Positions 60,301 to 64,000 of a DNA stretch of 64,000 nucleotides are shown here, piece after piece. Each line of letters begins with the position of its first letter. Positions within the stretch are counted from its first letter, which is position 1. The notes under the pieces were generated by a model. It searched no databases. It worked only from the letters and a program-made list of their open reading frames with translations, and had not been told where the DNA came from. The stretch spans positions 620,001-684,000 of the forward strand of contig JAIXMP010000022.1 in the NCBI GenBank assembly GCA_025677815.1. The letters are read 5' to 3'. Position numbers and translations under genes: made by a program. The stretch comes from Phascolomyces articulosus (lineage: Eukaryota > Mucoromycota > Mucoromycetes > Mucorales > Lichtheimiaceae).

Positions 60301-62365
60301 GAAGCTTCATCATACATATCTAAATCACTCCATATAAAATATGCCTATATAAAACAATCATCATAACTATCGTGTCAGAAACAAGGTACATATACACGTG
60401 GCGGAATTTTTCTAATCCAATTTTGCCAAGACTTGGACTTATGGTCTATTTATTTTTATTTTTTCATTTACCTGAAAGGTTTTTACAAATTCAATAGAAA
60501 CATATAATGAAATGGGTATAATGTTTTGAAATGTAATTAAACTCGACCTATTTTTAACAAAAAAGTTAGAATTGTTTGATTCAGCATGACGATATCGAAT
60601 TATGCAATAATAAATAAATAAATAAATAAAGCATGTTTTTCTTTTTACCAGAAATTTGTAAAACCCCAAAAGGCTGGAGAATTTGTTTCTCGTGAATATA
60701 AACTTGTTCCAGCATCTGCATCATCAGCAGCTTTCATAAAACCTGCTAGAATGGCACAGATAAGACATAAGATAAATAAAACAACAAATGCAATAATAAC
60801 CTAATAAACAAGTCGAGTATTTAATCATCATGTAAGATTGTCTTGAAAGGGTGTTTATATGCATTATAATCAACTGATGATATTCCCCCATTTTATTCAT
60901 CCTCTTCTCCCCCCTCCCCCAAACTACTCTATTCCCCCGACACGGTAAACACCATCGTCGTCATTAATATAATCATTATAAACCAACACACCTCTTCATT
61001 CATTTGTTTTTCTATTCGACTTCGTTTACTTGGCGTTTCACTCGAATTTTGAATAATTTTAGATTCGGTACCAGTATATAATACAATCGCAATCGCCCAA
61101 TGCGTATTTCTGACAACGTGACCACGAAGAACTAAATTGTCAATCCCAATAGGTACTTTTTTACGTTCTGACCAACCATTGCCATCTTGATCCTTGTCGA
61201 GTAAGACCAACGTGCCTTCGAACATGTATAGATCAGGTGTAGGTGTACCTGCTTCGATATAAAAGTGAACATCATCTAAACATTCTGCACCTGACTGAAT
61301 ATGATGTAAATCAGGGATGCCATGACGAGGTTTGAGGTTGGTTTCGCCATCCAAGTCTTTTGTTTCCACAAAGCAAACCCCCGATGCATCTGAACTGGAT
61401 AGGAGCACTGCATCTGCAGGACAACTTTCACCGTTCCGTAATAAAATAAAATCGCCTACTCGTACATCCATCGATAAAGATCGTCCAAATACACCTCTTT
61501 TATCATCAGGTAATGATTCCGTAGGTGTCGCTATCGGTGGTGATGGTTGTTGCTGTGACGAGGATGATAGGGATGTAGAAGAAGGGGGTTGTTGATAAGG
61601 TTGTTGTGATGGTGTCATTTGTTTTTTACCACGTAAACGTTGCCAAAAAGTTAAAGGAACATGAAATGGGTAATTTGGATTTTTATATCCAATCAATGTA
61701 TGAGAAATACTTCCATTGTATCGCGCATCGACCTTGTGACGTTGATAATCCTCAAACCCATCTTTGATCGCAGTAATAGCAACGACAGCACAAATAGGTA
61801 ATAATGTCAGTGCAGGAGAGTCGACTCCAAAATAAGGTATCAGTTGAAGAATGGCCATGCCAAGAAAGTACATATTGGCAGCTCGTCGGAATTGTTCAAA
61901 TAAGTTCTTTGGCAAAAACGACCATAGGGTATATTTTGACGTTCGTACTTTATTGGTCACATAATGACGTTTGGGATTGCCATGTTTGTCTAATTCATAT
62001 TTTGGTAATGGTAGATTAACAAAAACTCGTCTAGCCGCACCATAGATACGTCTTAATTGAACGCCGCTCGTTGCTGTTTTGGTCCGTTTTTTGTCGCTGG
62101 ATTGGCGTAATATACTACTACTACTACTTGTACTGCCTGTTGTGTAACTACTTGCTCCGTCAGTTTGTTGTTGCCGTTGATGCTCTGTATTTTCATTATT
62201 ATTATTGTTGTTATTGCTATTATTATTGTTTCTGCCAGAAGTTCTTGTACGAGTGGTCATGATGATTTCTTCATAGTTTTCATCTCTTCGTGCAGGCACA
62301 CCTGTTAGTGTATCTTTTCTTTTTAAAGCCCATCGAGCCTTTATTGATGCAGCCACGCTGCTCAT
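57330..62365 (-). CDS. P4-type ATPase, aminophospholipid flippase of the DNF1/DNF2 group
   Basis: Six exons (62365-60992, 60800-60649, 60547-60472, 60344-60276, 60189-58056, 57976-57330), 1483 residues, all in phase. Motifs: N-terminal [20 protein letters not shown] and [19 protein letters not shown]; actuator [17 protein letters not shown]4 region [15 protein letters not shown]; phosphorylation site DKTGTLTRN; nucleotide-binding ESPDEAALV and [44 protein letters not shown]. These enzymes move phospholipids from the outer to the cytosolic leaflet of plasma and endosomal membranes, usually with a Cdc50-family subunit. Insertions include a Gln/Ser/Pro-rich stretch after the RLRGKK motif and a basic patch ([20 protein letters not shown]) in the nucleotide-binding domain. 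The start is [15 protein letters not shown]. The upstream extension of the frame has no ATG. Confidence 0.95.
60610..60632. repeat. (AAAT)n microsatellite in a flippase intron
   Basis: Five to six AAAT units in the second intron. Confidence 0.75.
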
Positions 62366-62370
62366 ATCAT
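62362..62370 (-). promoter_or_regulatory. Two-codon upstream ORF overlapping the flippase start
   Basis: On the coding strand ATG ATA TGA ends in the same ATGA tetranucleotide that begins the flippase ORF. This is the same arrangement as in the cyclin gene at 43399. It assumes the transcript starts upstream of 62370. Confidence 0.5.
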
Positions 62371-64000
62371 AAGAAAAATATGTTTCAAAAAAAAGAGAAT
62401 TAAAAAAAGAAGAGAAAGAGAAAAGAGAAAGAAAAAAAGGAAAAAGCAACAGTAGCAAAAAAAAAAAAGTTGAATTATTATCTATAATTAGATGTTTGTG
62501 AGTTCCACACTTCTAAAACCATGAAAAAGAAAAAAAAGGCTGAGGTGTGTGTGTGTGAGCGAGTACCAGGTGAGGAGGGAGCGGATCAAACGCTTCTTTC
62601 TGTTTATGTACTTTATGTACTACCCTCTGTTGCTTACCCTTTTTGGTTATGCCAACCTTAAATATACGTATATTCAATCAAATAAAGGGACCTGGATCTC
62701 TTGCTTCTCCCTTTCTAATACTATTCTGCACTAACTGCAGGTATAAAATAAAAATATAGCTTATATATCAAACCAAATACAACATTTACTTATATATACA
62801 ACCTATAACCCCTTCTAATAATCATTCTAAGTATAAAACTAGTATTGTATACTCCTTAACCAATCATATATATAAATCTAATAAACTGACTTTTTATATA
62901 TGTTTTTGATTTATCCATTATATTCTTCTCATATTAAAAGACTGTAGATCGTATGTGTGTTAACGCTTTTTTTTTTCAATCCCCCCCTCCTTCCCCGACC
63001 TCCGGAACGAACACTGCATCGAAAACAATGCGGAGCTTTCTGAAGAGTGTACATTTTCTTAGGCTTAGCCACATAACATTAGCTTGTTGTTGGTTTCTCT
63101 CAACTGACGATATTATGCTATTTGTATATTTGGTCAAGCTCCAATAGTTTATTATTAGTTTTAGTCATCAACGTTTAATAAGATTCATTATCTGTGTAAA
63201 AAAGCATATGTTTGCCGTCCTCCGTTTACATTGTACCTTTAGTTAGTCTATTGTCAGTGTGGTGTGGTACACAAGACAAGATGATGAAGTGTATCCTACT
63301 ATCATTTTGAATGGATAATTTTTTTTTGATAATGATATAATAATACAAGCAAGTAGATGCATTTGTTGCATAAATATTTTTTTTCTTATAAAAAATAAAC
63401 CAAGTGATAGGTATGAAAAGAATTCTTCAGTAGCTTTTATTTTCATCTTTAGCTCCGAATCACAATGACGAACAAGAAGTTTCTCATGTTGCTTTTGCAT
63501 TGCTTAAATGCTGTACGTAGGCTTGGCTTTTTTTATTATTATAAAATGATACTTGACCACTTTATGGGGTTTTGTGATATTCATATTTTCTGTATTCTCC
63601 ATTTATAGTTTGGTTAAGTTATTAATAAAGTCTTCTGATGCTCATCCCAACGATCTAAAAAAATCGGATTGTTGTTACTCATTATTTGATGATATTGACT
63701 TTTTTTTTGTCTGTTTGCATTCCATCCAAGCTATTTTTCTCATCTGTCAGTTAATAATAAAGATAGGATGATTGTTGTGGGCTGCTGTTATTAAAACGAG
63801 AATTATAGATTATTACAGCTGTTGTCTTGCATAATAAAGCATCATAGTAGGTAGTTACATAACGACGAATGATATTCATGTCATCGTCGCCCAAATACAT
63901 AATCCATCTTAACTTTGCATGAATACCTAATCAATCCATTTATATCCACATTTATTTCTTACGATGGTACTTCATCATTTTCAAATATGATATAATATAA
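62371..64000. other. Intergenic, no supported gene
   Basis: The first 100 bases are an A/G-rich tract (pyrimidine-rich leader on the flippase strand). Beyond that the DNA is AT-rich. A minus-strand stretch at 63500-63395 (MQKQHEKLLVRHCDSELKMK) could be a fragment of a gene but cannot be extended. Confidence 0.45.

Noticed and set aside
62366..62458. N-terminal hydrophobic extension of the flippase (Phe/Leu-rich)
   Set aside because: It begins with TTG, has no ATG, and translates a pyrimidine-rich leader.
1..64000. CRISPR arrays, operons, bacterial-type promoters or terminators
   Set aside because: The DNA is eukaryotic. No regularly spaced repeats were seen, and hairpin-plus-T runs here are not evidence of terminators.

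Overview
The window is nuclear DNA from a filamentous fungus, most likely an early-diverging Mucoromycota/Mucorales species. The evidence is strong AT richness, genes split by many short GT-AG introns, and a fungal gene set: a CSC1-type channel, a DASH kinetochore subunit, a PHO80/PCL cyclin, an AVT-type vacuolar amino-acid transporter, and a KRE9-like wall protein. The species cannot be named from sequence alone. There are no operons, CRISPR arrays or rRNA genes, and I recognised no tRNA gene.

Layout. 1.35-5.6 kb (minus): 10-exon CSC1/OSCA-type channel. 5.6-15 kb: a decayed accessory zone with isolated coding remnants, then an unrecognised multi-exon gene. That gene appears to be hit twice: by a Tc1/mariner-type element inside an intron (10.29-11.50 kb) and by a 5'-truncated non-LTR retrotransposon inside coding sequence (12.58-13.76 kb), the latter with a visible 15-bp target-site duplication. 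16.7-18.0 kb (minus): an N-terminally incomplete thioester-reductase protein. 19.7-20.1 kb (minus): small CX9C protein. 21.1-21.6 kb (plus): complex I subunit NDUFA5, convergent with sorting nexin 4 (21.9-24.5 kb, minus). 25.5-26.4 kb (minus): secreted, probably GPI-anchored KRE9/KNH1-like protein. 28.4-29.9 kb (plus): mitochondrial PP2C phosphatase PTC7. 32.7-34.6 kb (plus): coiled-coil protein. 34.6-38.6 kb: second decayed zone. 38.6-40.4 kb (minus): F-box/LRR protein. 40.8-41.4 kb (plus): Dabb-domain protein. 43.4-44.6 kb (plus): PHO80/PCL cyclin. 44.9-45.4 kb (plus): low-complexity protein. 45.7-46.3 kb (plus): DASH subunit Dad2, convergent with AVT3/4-like transporter (46.6-49.4 kb, minus). 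49.4-55.5 kb: long gene-poor stretch. 55.5-56.6 kb (plus): secreted Thr-rich double-psi beta-barrel protein. 57.3-62.4 kb (minus): DNF-type P4-ATPase lipid flippase. The remainder is intergenic.

The intact genes are unrelated housekeeping functions: membrane and vacuole traffic (CSC1, SNX4, AVT3, flippase), mitochondria (NDUFA5, PTC7, possibly the CX9C protein), cell cycle (Dad2, cyclin, F-box) and cell wall (KRE9-like, DPBB). The least ordinary parts are the nested insertions at 9.8-14.3 kb, whose removal restores reading frame, and two very short upstream ORFs whose stop codons overlap the main start codons (cyclin and flippase). I found no clearly new defence or mobile system.
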